Shown here: positions 8,109 through 16,506 of the stretch, piece by piece | Numbering within the stretch: position 1 is the first letter of the stretch | How the letters are laid out: each line of letters begins with the position of its first letter | Assembly (NCBI GenBank): GCA_035649495.1 | Contig: DASRJL010000020.1 | Coordinates: 1-64,000, forward strand | Direction: 5' to 3' | Length of the DNA: 64,000 bases | Origin: SG8-41 sp035649495 | GTDB lineage: Bacteria > Pseudomonadota > Gammaproteobacteria > Burkholderiales > SG8-41 | The notes under the pieces: generated by a model | Databases searched by the model: none | What the model was told of the DNA's origin: nothing | Seen by the model: only the letters and a program-made list of their open reading frames with translations | Program-made: the position numbers and the translations under genes

Positions 8109-8534
8109 TCACGATGGCGACCGCTCGGCGGGTCGCATCTGCGCCGCGAGCTTGTCGAGCACGCCGTTTACGTATTTGTAGCCGTCGGTCCCGCCGTAGC
8201 TCTTGGCGAGCTCCACGGCTTCGTTGATCACCGCGCGATACGGGACGTCGGGCCGGTGGCTGAGCTCGTAGCCCGCCAGCAGCAGGATGCCGCGCTCGAC
8301 CGGGCTCAGGCGCGAGAAATCGCGATCGAGGTGAGGCGCGATCGCCTGTTCCAGTCCGGGTGCGGCCGCGATGGCGCCTTCGAGCAGGATCCTGAAATAC
8401 TCCGGATCGATTTTGTCGAAGTCTCTCGCCTCGGCGAGCTGGAGGACTATGGTGGCGACATCGGTCCCGGCCAGCTGCCACTGGTACATGCCTTGCAGGG
8501 CGAACTCGCGGGAGCGGCGGCGGCTGGTTTTCAT
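8109..8534 (-). CDS. nusB: Transcription antitermination factor NusB
   Basis: This small all-helical RNA-binding protein works with NusE/S10 on boxA in rRNA antitermination. It has 141 residues. The N-terminal RRRSREFALQGMYQWQ and the C-terminal YRAVINEAVELAKSYGGTDGYKYVNGVLDKL are the classic family blocks. Its ATG overlaps the ribH stop by four bases (ATGA), giving a ribH-nusB pair as in many proteobacteria. Confidence 0.97.
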   Translation of the reverse strand: MKTSRRRSREFALQGMYQWQLAGTDVATIVLQLAEARDFDKIDPEYFRILLEGAIAAAPGLEQAIAPHLDRDFSRLSPVERGILLLAGYELSHRPDVPYRAVINEAVELAKSYGGTDGYKYVNGVLDKLAAQMRPAERSPS

Positions 8535-9001
8535 TCAATTCTTTTCAGCAGGTTCGCCATCTCGATCGCTGCCAACGCGCACTCCTCGCCCTTCTGCGTG
8601 ATGCGCGCAAGCGCCTCGTCGTCGGTGTTGGTCGTCAGGATGCCGTTGGCGATCGGAACGCCGGTGTCCAGCGCGACCGTGGTGATCCCGGACGCCGATT
8701 CGTTGGAGACCACCTCGAAATGGTAGGTCTCGCCGCGGATCACCGCCCCGAGCGCGATCAGGGCGTCGAACTTCCCGGTATTGGCGAGCTTCTGCAGGGC
8801 AAGCGGGATTTCCAGCGCGCCCGGCACGGTCACTATGCGGGTGTCCGACCTGCGCACGCCGTGCCCGGCGAGCGCCGCGGTGCAGCTCGACAGCAGCCCC
8901 TCGCCGACGTCCTGGTTGAAGCGGCCCATCACGATGCCGATGCGCAGGCCGGCGCCGTTCAAGTCCGGCTCGAGCTCTTCGATGTCGTTGAACCTGGCCA
9001 T
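8531..9001 (-). CDS. ribH: 6,7-dimethyl-8-ribityllumazine synthase
   Basis: This enzyme condenses 3,4-dihydroxybutanone 4-phosphate with 5-amino-6-ribitylaminouracil, the penultimate step of riboflavin synthesis. It has 156 residues. Motifs: GIVMGRFNQDVGEGLL, VPGALEIPLALQKLA, ALGAVIRGETYHFEVV (catalytic His) and VALDTGVPIANGILTT. The ATG at 9001 fits the family N-terminus; the in-frame extension to 9067 only translates the 7-bp repeat array and is rejected. Confidence 0.97.
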   Translation of the reverse strand: MARFNDIEELEPDLNGAGLRIGIVMGRFNQDVGEGLLSSCTAALAGHGVRRSDTRIVTVPGALEIPLALQKLANTGKFDALIALGAVIRGETYHFEVVSNESASGITTVALDTGVPIANGILTTNTDDEALARITQKGEECALAAIEMANLLKRIE

Positions 9002-9011
9002 GCCGTCAGAA

Positions 9012-9083
9012 AGTGACCCGTGACCGGTGACCGGTGACCCGTGAGAGGGTCGTTCCAAACGAGTCACGAGTCACGAGTCACTC
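9012..9083. repeat. Inverted 7-bp array hairpin between ribBA and ribH
   Basis: One arm at 9012-9045 has units GTGACCC, GTGACCG, GTGACCG, GTGACCC. The other at 9060-9083 has three GAGTCAC units, approximately its inverse complement, around a 14-bp loop. The ribBA stop (complement of 9078-9080) is inside the second arm. In mRNA this gives a stem-loop running from the ribBA stop almost to the ribH start region. Confidence 0.88.
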
Positions 9084-10205
9084 CTTCTCCGGCTCGCCGG
9101 GATGCAGGTATCCCGTCACCTCCAGCCCGAATCCGGACATGCTGGGCATGCGGCGCGGTTGCGCCATGAGGCGCATTTTCTTCACCTTGAGGTCCTTGAG
9201 TATCTGCGCGCCCATGCCGTAGTTCCGCAGCGCGACCGCCGGCGCGGACTGGGTCGCGTGCGGACTCGGGCGGGCGCGCTCGAGCAGCTCCTGCGCGGAT
9301 TCCTGGCGGTGCAGGAGCACGATCACCCCGCATTCCGCCCGCGCGATGGTGGCGAGCGCCTCGTTGAAGTTCCACGAATGGCTGGCGCTCTGCACGTCGA
9401 GCATATCTATAAGCGATATGGGCTCGTGCACCCGCACCAGCACCTCCCGGTCCGGCGCCGGCCGGCCCTTCACCAGCGCGAGGTGTGTCTCCTGGCCGAT
9501 GCGGTCGCCGTAGACGTAAAGGCGCATCCGGCCGTGCGCCGTCTCGATATCGCGGTCGGCGACGCGCGTGACGAGCGATTCGGTGCGGCCGCGATATTGA
9601 ATGAGATCCGTGATCGTGCCGATCTTGAGCCGGTGATGCGCGGCGAATTCGATGAGATCGGGCAGGCGCGCCATCTCGCCGTTGTCCTTGAGGATCTCGC
9701 AGATGACCGCGGCGGGATTCAGGCCGGCGAGGCGGGCGAGGTCGCAACCTGCCTCGGTATGCCCGGCGCGGACCAGCACGCCGCCGTTCTGCGCCATCAG
9801 CGGGAAGATATGACCCGGCTGCACGAGGTCCTCGGGCCGCGCGTCGGCCCGGATCGCGACCTGCACGGTGCAGGCGCGGTCGGCCGCCGAGATGCCGGTC
9901 GTCACGCCTTCCGCCGCTTCGATCGACACAGTGAAGTTGGTGCCGAGTGGAGAACGGTTCCTGGAAACCATCAACGGCAGGTTCAGCTGGCGGCACTTCT
10001 CTTCCGTGAGAGTCAGGCAGACCAGCCCGCGGCCGTACCGCGCCATGAAGTTGATCGCCTCGGGCGTGACGAACTCGGCCGCGATGAGCAGATCCCCCTC
10101 GTTCTCGCGGTCTTCCTCGTCGACCAGCACCACCATGCGGCCGGCGCCGAGCTCGGCCATGAGATCGGCGATCGGGCTGATCGCCGTGTCCTGTCTGGAA
10201 CTCAT
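9078..10205 (-). CDS. ribBA: 3,4-dihydroxy-2-butanone-4-phosphate synthase with degenerate GTP cyclohydrolase II domain
   Basis: A 375-residue protein. The N-terminal half (about 1-205) is an intact RibB: VLVDEEDRENEGDL (metal Glu), GRGLVCLTL, GTNFTVSIEAAEGVTTGIS and RAGHTEAGCDLARLAG. The C-terminal half has the RibA fold end (YGMGAQILKDLKVKKMRLM). But the segment VRVHEPISLIDMLDV lacks the three zinc Cys (C-x10-C-x-C) that GTP cyclohydrolase II needs, so only the DHBP synthase activity is expected. A separate RibA should exist elsewhere. This form is common in betaproteobacteria. It lies between ribE and ribH; the stop lies in a repeat arm. Confidence 0.95.
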   Translation of the reverse strand: MSSRQDTAISPIADLMAELGAGRMVVLVDEEDRENEGDLLIAAEFVTPEAINFMARYGRGLVCLTLTEEKCRQLNLPLMVSRNRSPLGTNFTVSIEAAEGVTTGISAADRACTVQVAIRADARPEDLVQPGHIFPLMAQNGGVLVRAGHTEAGCDLARLAGLNPAAVICEILKDNGEMARLPDLIEFAAHHRLKIGTITDLIQYRGRTESLVTRVADRDIETAHGRMRLYVYGDRIGQETHLALVKGRPAPDREVLVRVHEPISLIDMLDVQSASHSWNFNEALATIARAECGVIVLLHRQESAQELLERARPSPHATQSAPAVALRNYGMGAQILKDLKVKKMRLMAQPRRMPSMSGFGLEVTGYLHPGEPEKE

Positions 10206-10254
10206 ACTGTTATGCTACAACCTGAGCCGCTTTATTGAAAGTTGACAGGTCGCC

Positions 10255-10611
10255 ATGAAGCCGATTTTCCGCATACGCTGGATGTTCGCCGCGCTCGCGC
10301 TCTACGCCGGCGCCGCCACGGCCCAGGCTCCGGGTCCGGCTCCGGCTCCGGGTCCGGCTCCAGGTCCGGCTCCGGCGCAAATCCTGGTCACGCGCGAAGC
10401 CCAGGACCTGTACCGGGCTATGGCAGGCAGCAACTTCTACATCAGGACCATCAGCTGCCACGAGCATGTGTACGAAGACCGGGCAGACTTGCGTGTAAAC
10501 GCCATTACCAAGGGCGGCATGCTGAGCTTTCGCAACGGCAAGACCTGCGTCGTCGACAAGTTTCTCCAGGAGATCGAGCCCTCCAAGTTGATCTTGAAGA
10601 AAATATACTGA
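10255..10611 (+). CDS. Small secreted protein with Pro/Ala/Gly linker, unknown function
   Basis: A 118-residue protein. The N-terminal signal peptide (RIRWMFAALALYAGAATAQA) is followed by a low-complexity linker of APGP-type repeats (about residues 25-41), encoded by a short GC-rich tandem repeat. A globular C-terminal part of about 75 residues contains two Cys (ISCHEH and GKTCVV). I do not recognise the family. It is the only plus-strand gene inside the riboflavin cluster, inserted between ribBA and ribE, and is probably not part of that operon. Confidence 0.75.
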   Translation: MKPIFRIRWMFAALALYAGAATAQAPGPAPAPGPAPGPAPAQILVTREAQDLYRAMAGSNFYIRTISCHEHVYEDRADLRVNAITKGGMLSFRNGKTCVVDKFLQEIEPSKLILKKIY

Positions 10612-10641
10612 CGGGCCTGGTGGCAACTTGCAGGATACGGG

Positions 10642-11229
10642 CTAGAGGGTAGCCGACAGCCGCTCTATGTAGCGCGCCATTACGTCAACTTCGATGTTCA
10701 CGCGGTTTCCCGCTTGAAGCGCCCCCAGGTTGCTCGCCGCGAGCGTATGCGGAATCAGATTGACGGCAAACTCGGCTCCGGTAACTTCGTTCACCGTGAG
10801 GCTCACGCCGTCCACTGCGACGGAACCCTTGCGCGCGACGTACCTGGCAAGCTCGCGCGGCACGGCGACCACGAACAGGCGGTTGTCACCCAGGACGGCG
10901 ATTCGCGACACGAGGCCGACCCCGTCCACGTGCCCGCTCACGAGATGTCCGCCCAGGCGGTCGGAGAGCCGCAGCGCCTTTTCGAGATTTACGGGAGCGC
11001 CCGCGGCGAAACCCGACGTTGAAGCGAGCGTTTCCCGGGATACATCGGCTTCGAATCCGCGGCCGCCCAGCGTCACCACCGTCAGGCATACGCCGTTCAC
11101 AGCCACGCTGTCACCGATCGCGACATCCGCCAGATCGAGACCGCCGGCGTCCACGGCAAGGCGCAATCCGCCCGCTGTCGGGGTGACCGTGGATACCGTT
11201 CCGACCGCGGCGACTATGCCGGTGAACAA
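10642..11229 (-). CDS. ribE: Riboflavin synthase (alpha chain)
   Basis: This enzyme dismutates two lumazines to riboflavin. It has 195 residues with the two tandem lumazine-binding halves: FTGIVAAVGTV / GDSVAVNGVCLTVV and HLVSGHVDGVG / GSVAVDGVSLTVNEV. The family almost always begins MFTGIV. Here the only codon at that point is TTG at 11229, with GGGG nine bases upstream, so I call a TTG start. GTG codons at 11247 and 11253 are inside the CACGGA repeat arm that ends just upstream, which suggests the repeat inserted against the 5' end of the gene. Confidence 0.93.
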   Translation of the reverse strand: MFTGIVAAVGTVSTVTPTAGGLRLAVDAGGLDLADVAIGDSVAVNGVCLTVVTLGGRGFEADVSRETLASTSGFAAGAPVNLEKALRLSDRLGGHLVSGHVDGVGLVSRIAVLGDNRLFVVAVPRELARYVARKGSVAVDGVSLTVNEVTGAEFAVNLIPHTLAASNLGALQAGNRVNIEVDVMARYIERLSATL

Positions 11230-11240
11230 GTAAACCCCAT

Positions 11241-11427
11241 CAGCCACGGACACACACGGACGTACACGGAAGGTTCAACACCACGACAGGCAACGCGTCT
11301 CATATCCGAGTAACTAACATGCGAGCGGATACACACTTCATCTTCCCTATGCCAAGGTATCCTTCATTTCAATAGGCCTTCCTGATTCTTCGATTTTGTC
11401 CGTGTGTTTCCGTGTGGGTCCGTGGCC
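11241..11427. repeat. CACGGA inverted-repeat element, copy 2
   Basis: The left arm at 11241-11270 has CCACGGACACACACGGAC- and GTACACGGA-type units. The right arm at 11397-11427 has TCCGTGTG, TTTCCGTGTG, GGTCCGTGGCC. They are separated by about 125 bp of lower-GC sequence without a reading frame. It lies between ribD and ribE, whose other neighbours are tightly spaced, and so interrupts the riboflavin gene run. Confidence 0.85.
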
Positions 11428-11438
11428 AGGTTCTTTGC

Positions 11439-12521
11439 TCACACAAAGCGTGCCAGCACGCGTATGTCGCCGCCGATCATGCGCACGTCCCGTATGCTCG
11501 CCTGGCGCCTGCCGGACAGATCCGTCAGCTCCGGCAGGTTGAACATCCCGCGCGCGGCGTCGCCGATCACGTTCGGCGCGAGGTAGAGCACCAGCTCGTC
11601 CACCATGCCTTCGTTCAGGAGGGAGCCGTTCAACTTGTGCCCCGCCTCGACGTGGATCTCGTTCAGCTCGCGGCGCGCCAGCTCGCGAAAGAGATCGGGC
11701 AGCTCGACCTTCCCGGCGGCGTTGGGCAGGACTACCACCTCCGCGCCCTTCTCCTGCAGCGCGGCGATCCGGTCCCGGTGCTCGCTGGCCGCCGCGACCA
11801 GAACGTTCCCGCCCTCCAGAACGCGCGCCGTGAGCGGCGTCTCGAGGCGGCTGTCCACCACGATGCGCAGCGGCTGACGTGTCGTCGCCACGTCGCGCGC
11901 CGTCAGCCTGGGGTCGTCGTCCTTCACCGTTCCGATACCGGTCAGCACCGCGCACGCGCGCGCGCGCCAGTGATGCCCGTCGCGCCGCGCGGCCTCGCCG
12001 GTGATCCACTGGCTGCGGCCGTTCGAGAGCGCGGTCTTGCCATCGAGGCTCGCCGCGACCTTCATCCGCACCCACGGCCGCCCGCGCGTCAGGCGCGTGA
12101 CGAAGCCGACGTTCAACTCGCGCGCCTCGTTTCCCAGCAGGCCCGATGCGACTGCGACGCCTCGCCGCTCGAGCAATGCCAGCCCGTCGCCCGCGTTGAG
12201 ATACGGGTCCTTCATCGCCGCGACGACCCGCGTAACGCCGGCGGCGAGCAGCGCGTCCACGCAAGGCGGCGTCCTGCCATGGTGCGCGCACGGCTCCAGC
12301 GTGACGTAAACGGTGCTGCCACGGGCGCGGGCGCCGGCTGCCTGCAGAGCGTTCACTTCGGCGTGCGGACCGCCGGCTTTCTCGTGCCAGCCCTCGCCCA
12401 CCACCTCGCACTCGCGTACGACGACGCAGCCGACGCGGGGATTGGGCGTGGTCGTGTAGAGCCCGCGCTCGCCCAGTTCCAGCGCGCGGGCCATGTAACG
12501 ATGGTCGTCAGGTGTGAACAT
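11439..12521 (-). CDS. ribD: Bifunctional riboflavin deaminase/reductase
   Basis: RibD carries out pyrimidine deamination and ribosyl side-chain reduction in riboflavin synthesis. It has 360 residues. The N-terminal deaminase part has the zinc site GGPHAEVNAL (His-Ala-Glu) and VTLEPCAHHGRTPPC (two Cys). The C-terminal reductase part starts near residue 145 (VRMKVAASLDGKTAL) and has WITGEAARRDGHHWRARACAVLTGIGTV. The ATG at 12521 precedes FTPDDHRYMARALEL, the usual start; the longer frame to 12587 translates the repeat array. Confidence 0.96.
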   Translation of the reverse strand: MFTPDDHRYMARALELGERGLYTTTPNPRVGCVVVRECEVVGEGWHEKAGGPHAEVNALQAAGARARGSTVYVTLEPCAHHGRTPPCVDALLAAGVTRVVAAMKDPYLNAGDGLALLERRGVAVASGLLGNEARELNVGFVTRLTRGRPWVRMKVAASLDGKTALSNGRSQWITGEAARRDGHHWRARACAVLTGIGTVKDDDPRLTARDVATTRQPLRIVVDSRLETPLTARVLEGGNVLVAAASEHRDRIAALQEKGAEVVVLPNAAGKVELPDLFRELARRELNEIHVEAGHKLNGSLLNEGMVDELVLYLAPNVIGDAARGMFNLPELTDLSGRRQASIRDVRMIGGDIRVLARFV

Positions 12522-12527
12522 ACAAGA

Positions 12528-12609
12528 AGTGACCCGTGACCGGTGACCCGTGCGTGGTACAGGAAGGCTAGGATTCTCTCGAGTCACGAGTCACGAGTCA
12601 CCCGTCACT
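12528..12609. repeat. Inverted 7-bp array hairpin between nrdR and ribD
   Basis: One arm at 12528-12553 has GTGACCC, GTGACCG, GTGACCC; the other at 12580-12609 has GAGTCAC three times, then CCGTCAC. A 26-bp loop separates them. The nrdR stop (complement of 12605-12607) is the first TGA of the array. The units nearly match those of the ribBA-ribH array at 9012-9083. Confidence 0.87.
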
Positions 12610-13069
12610 TTTTTCCCGCGGGCTCGCGCACTTCCTTGATCGCGTCCTGGAAATCGTCTATTCCCTGGAAGCTCCGGTACACCGACGCGAAGCGGATGTA
12701 GGCCACCTCGTCGAGCCTGTGCAGCTCGCGCATCACCATCTCCCCGACGCGCCGCGACTCGATTTCCCGCTCGCCGAGTGCGAGCACGTCCTGGGAGATG
12801 GTCGCGATGGCCTCGTCCACCAGCTCAGTCGCCACCGGCCGCTTGTGCAGGGCGCGCATGAAGCCGGTGCGCAGCTTGTCGAGGTCGAACTCGACGCGGG
12901 TGCCGTCCTGCTTGATCACCTGCGGCATCCGCAGCTCCACCGTCTCGTAGGTGGTGAAGCGCTTGCTGCAATCCACGCATTTCCGCCGCCGGCGTATCGA
13001 ATCGCCGTCGTCGCTCACCCGGGAATCGATTACCTGGGTGTCGGGGGACTGGCAGAAGGGGCATTTCAT
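12605..13069 (-). CDS. nrdR: Transcriptional repressor NrdR
   Basis: A zinc-ribbon, ATP-cone repressor of ribonucleotide reductase genes. It has 154 residues. The zinc ribbon MKCPFCQSPDTQVIDSR...RRKCVDCSKRFTTYE (four Cys) is at residues 1-45. The ATP-cone domain starts near residue 49 (VIKQDGTRVEFDLDKL). The C-terminal YIRFASVYRSFQGIDDF is highly conserved. It lies between glyA and ribD in the order common to this class. Confidence 0.97.
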   Translation of the reverse strand: MKCPFCQSPDTQVIDSRVSDDGDSIRRRRKCVDCSKRFTTYETVELRMPQVIKQDGTRVEFDLDKLRTGFMRALHKRPVATELVDEAIATISQDVLALGEREIESRRVGEMVMRELHRLDEVAYIRFASVYRSFQGIDDFQDAIKEVREPAGKK

Positions 13070-13077
13070 GCCAAAGG

Positions 13078-13174
13078 GCGAGAGGGGTAAGGAGACAGGG
13101 GTGAGGCGTCACACCACTGCGCAACGCGCAGGCTCTTTCTCCTCTCTCCTCTCCCCTCTCTCCTCTCTTCTATC
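13078..13174. repeat. Inverted purine/pyrimidine 7-bp arrays between glyA and nrdR
   Basis: The right arm at 13134-13174 reads TTTCTCC TCTCTCC TCTCCCC TCTCTCC TCTCTTC TATCC, a strict 7-bp period. The left arm at 13078-13106 (GAGAGGG GTAAGGA GACAGGG GTGAGG) is the degenerate inverse. The glyA stop TAG (complement of 13170-13172) is inside the first unit. Confidence 0.82.
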
Positions 13175-14417
13175 CATAAACGGGAAACCTGTCGCAGAGC
13201 TTCTTGACCTCGCCCGCCACCCGCGCGATCGCCTTGTCGTCGTCATGGACTTCGAGCACGTCGGCGATGAGATTGCCCAGCGTCTCGGCCTCCACTTCCT
13301 TGAAGCCGCGCGTGGTCATGGCCGGGGAGCCGATGCGCACCCCGCTCGTCACCATCGGCTTCTGCGGGTCGTTGGGAACCGAGTTCTTGTTGACCGTGAT
13401 GCACGCCTTGCCGAGAGCGACCTCGGCCTCCCGCCCGGTCAGTCCCTTGCCGCGCAGGTCCACCAGGAAGAGATGGCAATCGGTGCGCCCCGACACGATG
13501 CGCAGCCCCCGCTCCTGCAGCACGCGCGCCATGATGCGCGCATTCTCCAGCACCTGCTGCTGATACTCCTTGAACTCCTTCGCCATCGCCTCCTTGAACG
13601 CGACGGCTTTGGCGGCGATGACGTGCATCAGCGGTCCGCCCTGCATGCCGGGAAAAACCGCCGAATTGAGGACTCTCTCGTGCTCCGCGTTGGCCAGTAT
13701 GAAGCCGCCGCGCGGCCCCCGCAGCGTCTTGTGCGTGGTGCTGGTGACGAAATCGGCGACTCCCACCGGACTGGGATACAGACCGGCGGCGACGAGCCCG
13801 GCGTAGTGCGCCATGTCCGCCATCAGCAGCGCGCCGTTCTTGTCGGCTATCGCCTTGAACCGCTTCCAGTCGATGACGAGGGAATAGGCCGAGGCCCCCG
13901 CGATGATAAGCTTGGGCTTCTTCACGTGGGCGAGCTCCTCGACCTCCGCGTAGTCGATTTCCTCGGTCTCGGCGTTCAAGCCGTACGCCACGGCATCGAA
14001 GTAGCGTCCGCTCACGTTGACGCGCGCGCCGTGCGTGAGATGGCCGCCGGACTCGAGGCTCATCCCGAGTATGGTGTCGCCCGGATGCAATGCCGCGTAG
14101 AACACCGCCGCGTTGGCCTGCGCGCCCGAGTGCGGCTGGACGTTGGCGTAGCCGGCGTGAAACAGCTTCTTCGCGCGGTCTATCGCCAGTTGCTCGGCCA
14201 CGTCCACGTGCTCGCAGCCGCCGTAGTAGCGCTTGCCCGGATAGCCCTCGGCGTACTTGTTCGTGAGGACCGAGCCCTGCGCCTCAAGCACGCGCGGGCT
14301 CGCGTAGTTCTCCGACGCGATCAGCTCGATATGCGCCTCCTGGCGCCGGTTCTCCGCGTCGATCGCCGCCCAGAGTTCCGAATCGAATTTTTCGACGGTG
14401 TCTTTGGATGAGAACAT
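13170..14417 (-). CDS. glyA: Serine hydroxymethyltransferase
   Basis: A PLP enzyme interconverting serine and glycine with tetrahydrofolate. It has 415 residues, the normal length. Motifs: HIELIASENYASPRVLEAQGS, LTNKYAEGYPGKRYYGG, QPHSGAQANAAV, HYAGLVAAGLYPSPV and the PLP-lysine block STTHKTLRGPRGG. The ATG at 14417 gives the usual MFSSKDTVEKFD start; the frame continues open to 14501 without family similarity. It heads the nrdR-rib unit. Confidence 0.98.
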   Translation of the reverse strand: MFSSKDTVEKFDSELWAAIDAENRRQEAHIELIASENYASPRVLEAQGSVLTNKYAEGYPGKRYYGGCEHVDVAEQLAIDRAKKLFHAGYANVQPHSGAQANAAVFYAALHPGDTILGMSLESGGHLTHGARVNVSGRYFDAVAYGLNAETEEIDYAEVEELAHVKKPKLIIAGASAYSLVIDWKRFKAIADKNGALLMADMAHYAGLVAAGLYPSPVGVADFVTSTTHKTLRGPRGGFILANAEHERVLNSAVFPGMQGGPLMHVIAAKAVAFKEAMAKEFKEYQQQVLENARIMARVLQERGLRIVSGRTDCHLFLVDLRGKGLTGREAEVALGKACITVNKNSVPNDPQKPMVTSGVRIGSPAMTTRGFKEVEAETLGNLIADVLEVHDDDKAIARVAGEVKKLCDRFPVYG

Positions 14418-14537
14418 GGCGGTCCGTGGAGGGATTGAGCGTTTGATTTTACCACCGTCATGCGCGGAAAGCGGTCTCGTCACGGCCGCGTGCGCCGTCA
14501 TTTGTCGTGCGGCCGACCTACATTCTCGCGGCGGGTT

Positions 14538-15878
14538 CTAGTCGCCGGCGATGGTCATGCGCTCTATCAGTATCGAACCGCATTGACGGGAACCGCGGCG
14601 TATCACGTCGTTGCCGACGGCGGTGATGGCGCGGAACATGTCCTTGAGATTGCCCGCTATCGTGATCTCCTGGACCGGGTAGGCGATCTCGCCGCCCTCC
14701 ACCCAGAAGCCGGCCGCCCCGCGCGAATAGTCCCCGGTCACCGCGTTGATGCCGTGACCCATCATCTCGGTCACGAGCAGGCCCGTACCGAGAGCCTTGA
14801 GCAGGCCCGCGAAATCCGATCCGGTATCCTTGACGAGAAGGTTGTGGTTACCGCCCGCGTTGCCCGTCGTCTTAAGCCGGAGCTTGCGCGCCGAGTAGCT
14901 TCCAAGGAAATATCCCTGCACGACGCCGTCCTTCACCACCTCGCGCGGGCGCGTCGCGACGCCTTCTGCGTCGAACGCCGTGCTGGCAATGCCCTTGGGC
15001 AGGTGCGGCGCCTCGCTCAACTGGACCAGCGGCGCGAACACCTGCTGGCCCATGCTGTCCAGGAGGAAAGAAGACTTGCGGTAGAGACTGCCTCCACTTA
15101 CCGCGGAAACGAAGTGGCCGATGAGGCTTTCCGCGACGGGCGCCTCGAACAGCACCGGCGCCTGCCGGGTCGCGATCTTGCGCGCGCCGAGGCGCTGCGC
15201 GGCGCGCTCGCCGGCGCGGCGTCCCACGCTTTCCGCGTCCGGGAGGTCGGCCGCATCGCGGCCCGATTCGTACCAGTCGTCGCGCTGCATCTCGTCGTTC
15301 GTGCCCGCGATCAGGGCGCACCAGATGCTGTGGCGCGAGCTGGGATAGCCCGCCATGAAGCCGAGCGAGTTCGCGTAGACGAAGCGTGCCTCCTGGGTCG
15401 AAACGCTCGCCCCCTCCGAGTTGGTGAGCCGGCTGTCCGCCGCAAAGCCCGCCCCCTCGCAGGCGCGGGCAAGCTCTATGGCGCGCTCCACCGGCAATCC
15501 CCACGGATGCCATAGATCCAGATCGGGTATCTGGCGGGCAAGCATGTCCTCGTCGGCGAGCCCGGCGCAATCGTCCGACGCGGTAAAGCCCGCGATCGAC
15601 ACCGCAGCATCGACGGTGTCGCGTATCGCCTGCGGGGTGAAGTCGGTGGTGCTGGCGTGGCCGCGCTGCTTGCCGATGTAGACCGTGACGCCTATGCCCT
15701 TGTCGCGATTGTGCTCTATGGTCTCGACCTCGTCGCGCCGGACGGTGACCGTCTGTCCGAAACCCTCGCTCACCTCGGTGTCCGCCGCGCTCACGCCCCG
15801 CTTCGCGGCGTGGTCGAGGACGTCCTTCGCGATCTGGCGGAGCTTTTCGTCGGTGTGGGAGAAGTGCGTGTCGGGCAT
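14538..15878 (-). CDS. pmbA: TldE/PmbA metalloprotease subunit
   Basis: A 446-residue partner of TldD in the cytosolic heterodimeric zinc protease that degrades unfolded or modified peptides. N-terminal block: ADTEVSEGFGQTVTVRRDEVETIEHNRDKG. C-terminal block: LLVTEMMGHGINAVTGDYSRGAAGFWVEGGEI, typical of PmbA/TldE, which lacks the HExxxH zinc motif of TldD. Divergent from darP/yjgA, with only 39 bp between the starts. Confidence 0.95.
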   Translation of the reverse strand: MPDTHFSHTDEKLRQIAKDVLDHAAKRGVSAADTEVSEGFGQTVTVRRDEVETIEHNRDKGIGVTVYIGKQRGHASTTDFTPQAIRDTVDAAVSIAGFTASDDCAGLADEDMLARQIPDLDLWHPWGLPVERAIELARACEGAGFAADSRLTNSEGASVSTQEARFVYANSLGFMAGYPSSRHSIWCALIAGTNDEMQRDDWYESGRDAADLPDAESVGRRAGERAAQRLGARKIATRQAPVLFEAPVAESLIGHFVSAVSGGSLYRKSSFLLDSMGQQVFAPLVQLSEAPHLPKGIASTAFDAEGVATRPREVVKDGVVQGYFLGSYSARKLRLKTTGNAGGNHNLLVKDTGSDFAGLLKALGTGLLVTEMMGHGINAVTGDYSRGAAGFWVEGGEIAYPVQEITIAGNLKDMFRAITAVGNDVIRRGSRQCGSILIERMTIAGD

Positions 15879-15917
15879 TTGGGTATGATATCAGCTTGCC
15901 GCAGCAGTTCCCCGGCC

Positions 15918-16412
15918 ATGAGCGACGACGCCCCGATCAGCAAGACCCGCCGCAAGAAGGAAAGCCAGGCGCTGCAGGATCTCGGGGCGGAGCTCGTCGC
16001 CCTGAGCGGCGAGCGGCTCGCGGCGATCGATCTGCCCGATTCTCTGCGCGACGCCGTAATGGACGCGCGCCGCATCACCGGGTTCGAAGCGCGCCGCCGC
16101 CAGATGCAGTACATCGGCAAGCTCATGCGCAAGGTGGATGCCGAGCCGATCCGCGCCCGGCTCGAGGCGTGGAAATCTCCGGAGCGCGCGCAGGTTGCGC
16201 AATTCAAGCGGATCGAGATGTGGCGGGAGCGCCTGCTCGGCGAGGAGGGAGCGCTCGGCGAACTCCTGAGAGAGTACCCGCGTGCCGACAGGTCGCAGCT
16301 CGACGCTCTGATTCGCGACGCGTTGCGCGAGCGGGAGGAGAACCGGCCGCCGAAGAGCTTTCGCGAGTTGTTTCAGGCGCTCCGCGCCCTGCTGGAACAG
16401 CGTGATCCGTGA
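15918..16412 (+). CDS. darP: Ribosome-associated protein DarP/YjgA (DUF615)
   Basis: A 164-residue helical factor associated with late 50S ribosomal subunit assembly. Conserved segments: ISKTRRKKESQALQDLGAELVAL, LRDAVMDARRITGFEARRRQMQYIGKLMRKVD and NRPPKSFRELFQALRALLE. The ATG at 15918 fits the family N-terminus; an ATG at 15885 would add eleven residues without similarity. In most proteobacteria the gene is divergent to pmbA, as here. The stop codon TGA is inside the following 7-bp array. Confidence 0.94.
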   Translation: MSDDAPISKTRRKKESQALQDLGAELVALSGERLAAIDLPDSLRDAVMDARRITGFEARRRQMQYIGKLMRKVDAEPIRARLEAWKSPERAQVAQFKRIEMWRERLLGEEGALGELLREYPRADRSQLDALIRDALREREENRPPKSFRELFQALRALLEQRDP

Positions 16413-16468
16413 ACCGTGAACCTATCAGAGCACAGTAGCTGATCACGGATCATCGATCACGATTCACG
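16402..16468. repeat. Inverted 7-bp array hairpin between darP and mogA
   Basis: The left arm at 16402-16422 reads GTGATCC GTGAACC GTGAACC and contains the darP stop at 16410-16412. The right arm at 16441-16468 reads GATCACG GATCATC GATCACG ATTCACG, its approximate inverse complement. Loop 18 bp. Confidence 0.85.
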
Positions 16469-16506
16469 CTTTCCGCTTCCCGGGATCCTCACGATATACT
16501 CTCCAT

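Noticed and set aside
10206..12604. FMN riboswitch in the riboflavin cluster
   Set aside because: No long leader with the conserved RFN helices is present; the gaps are 49 bp, an inverted repeat or 7-bp arrays.
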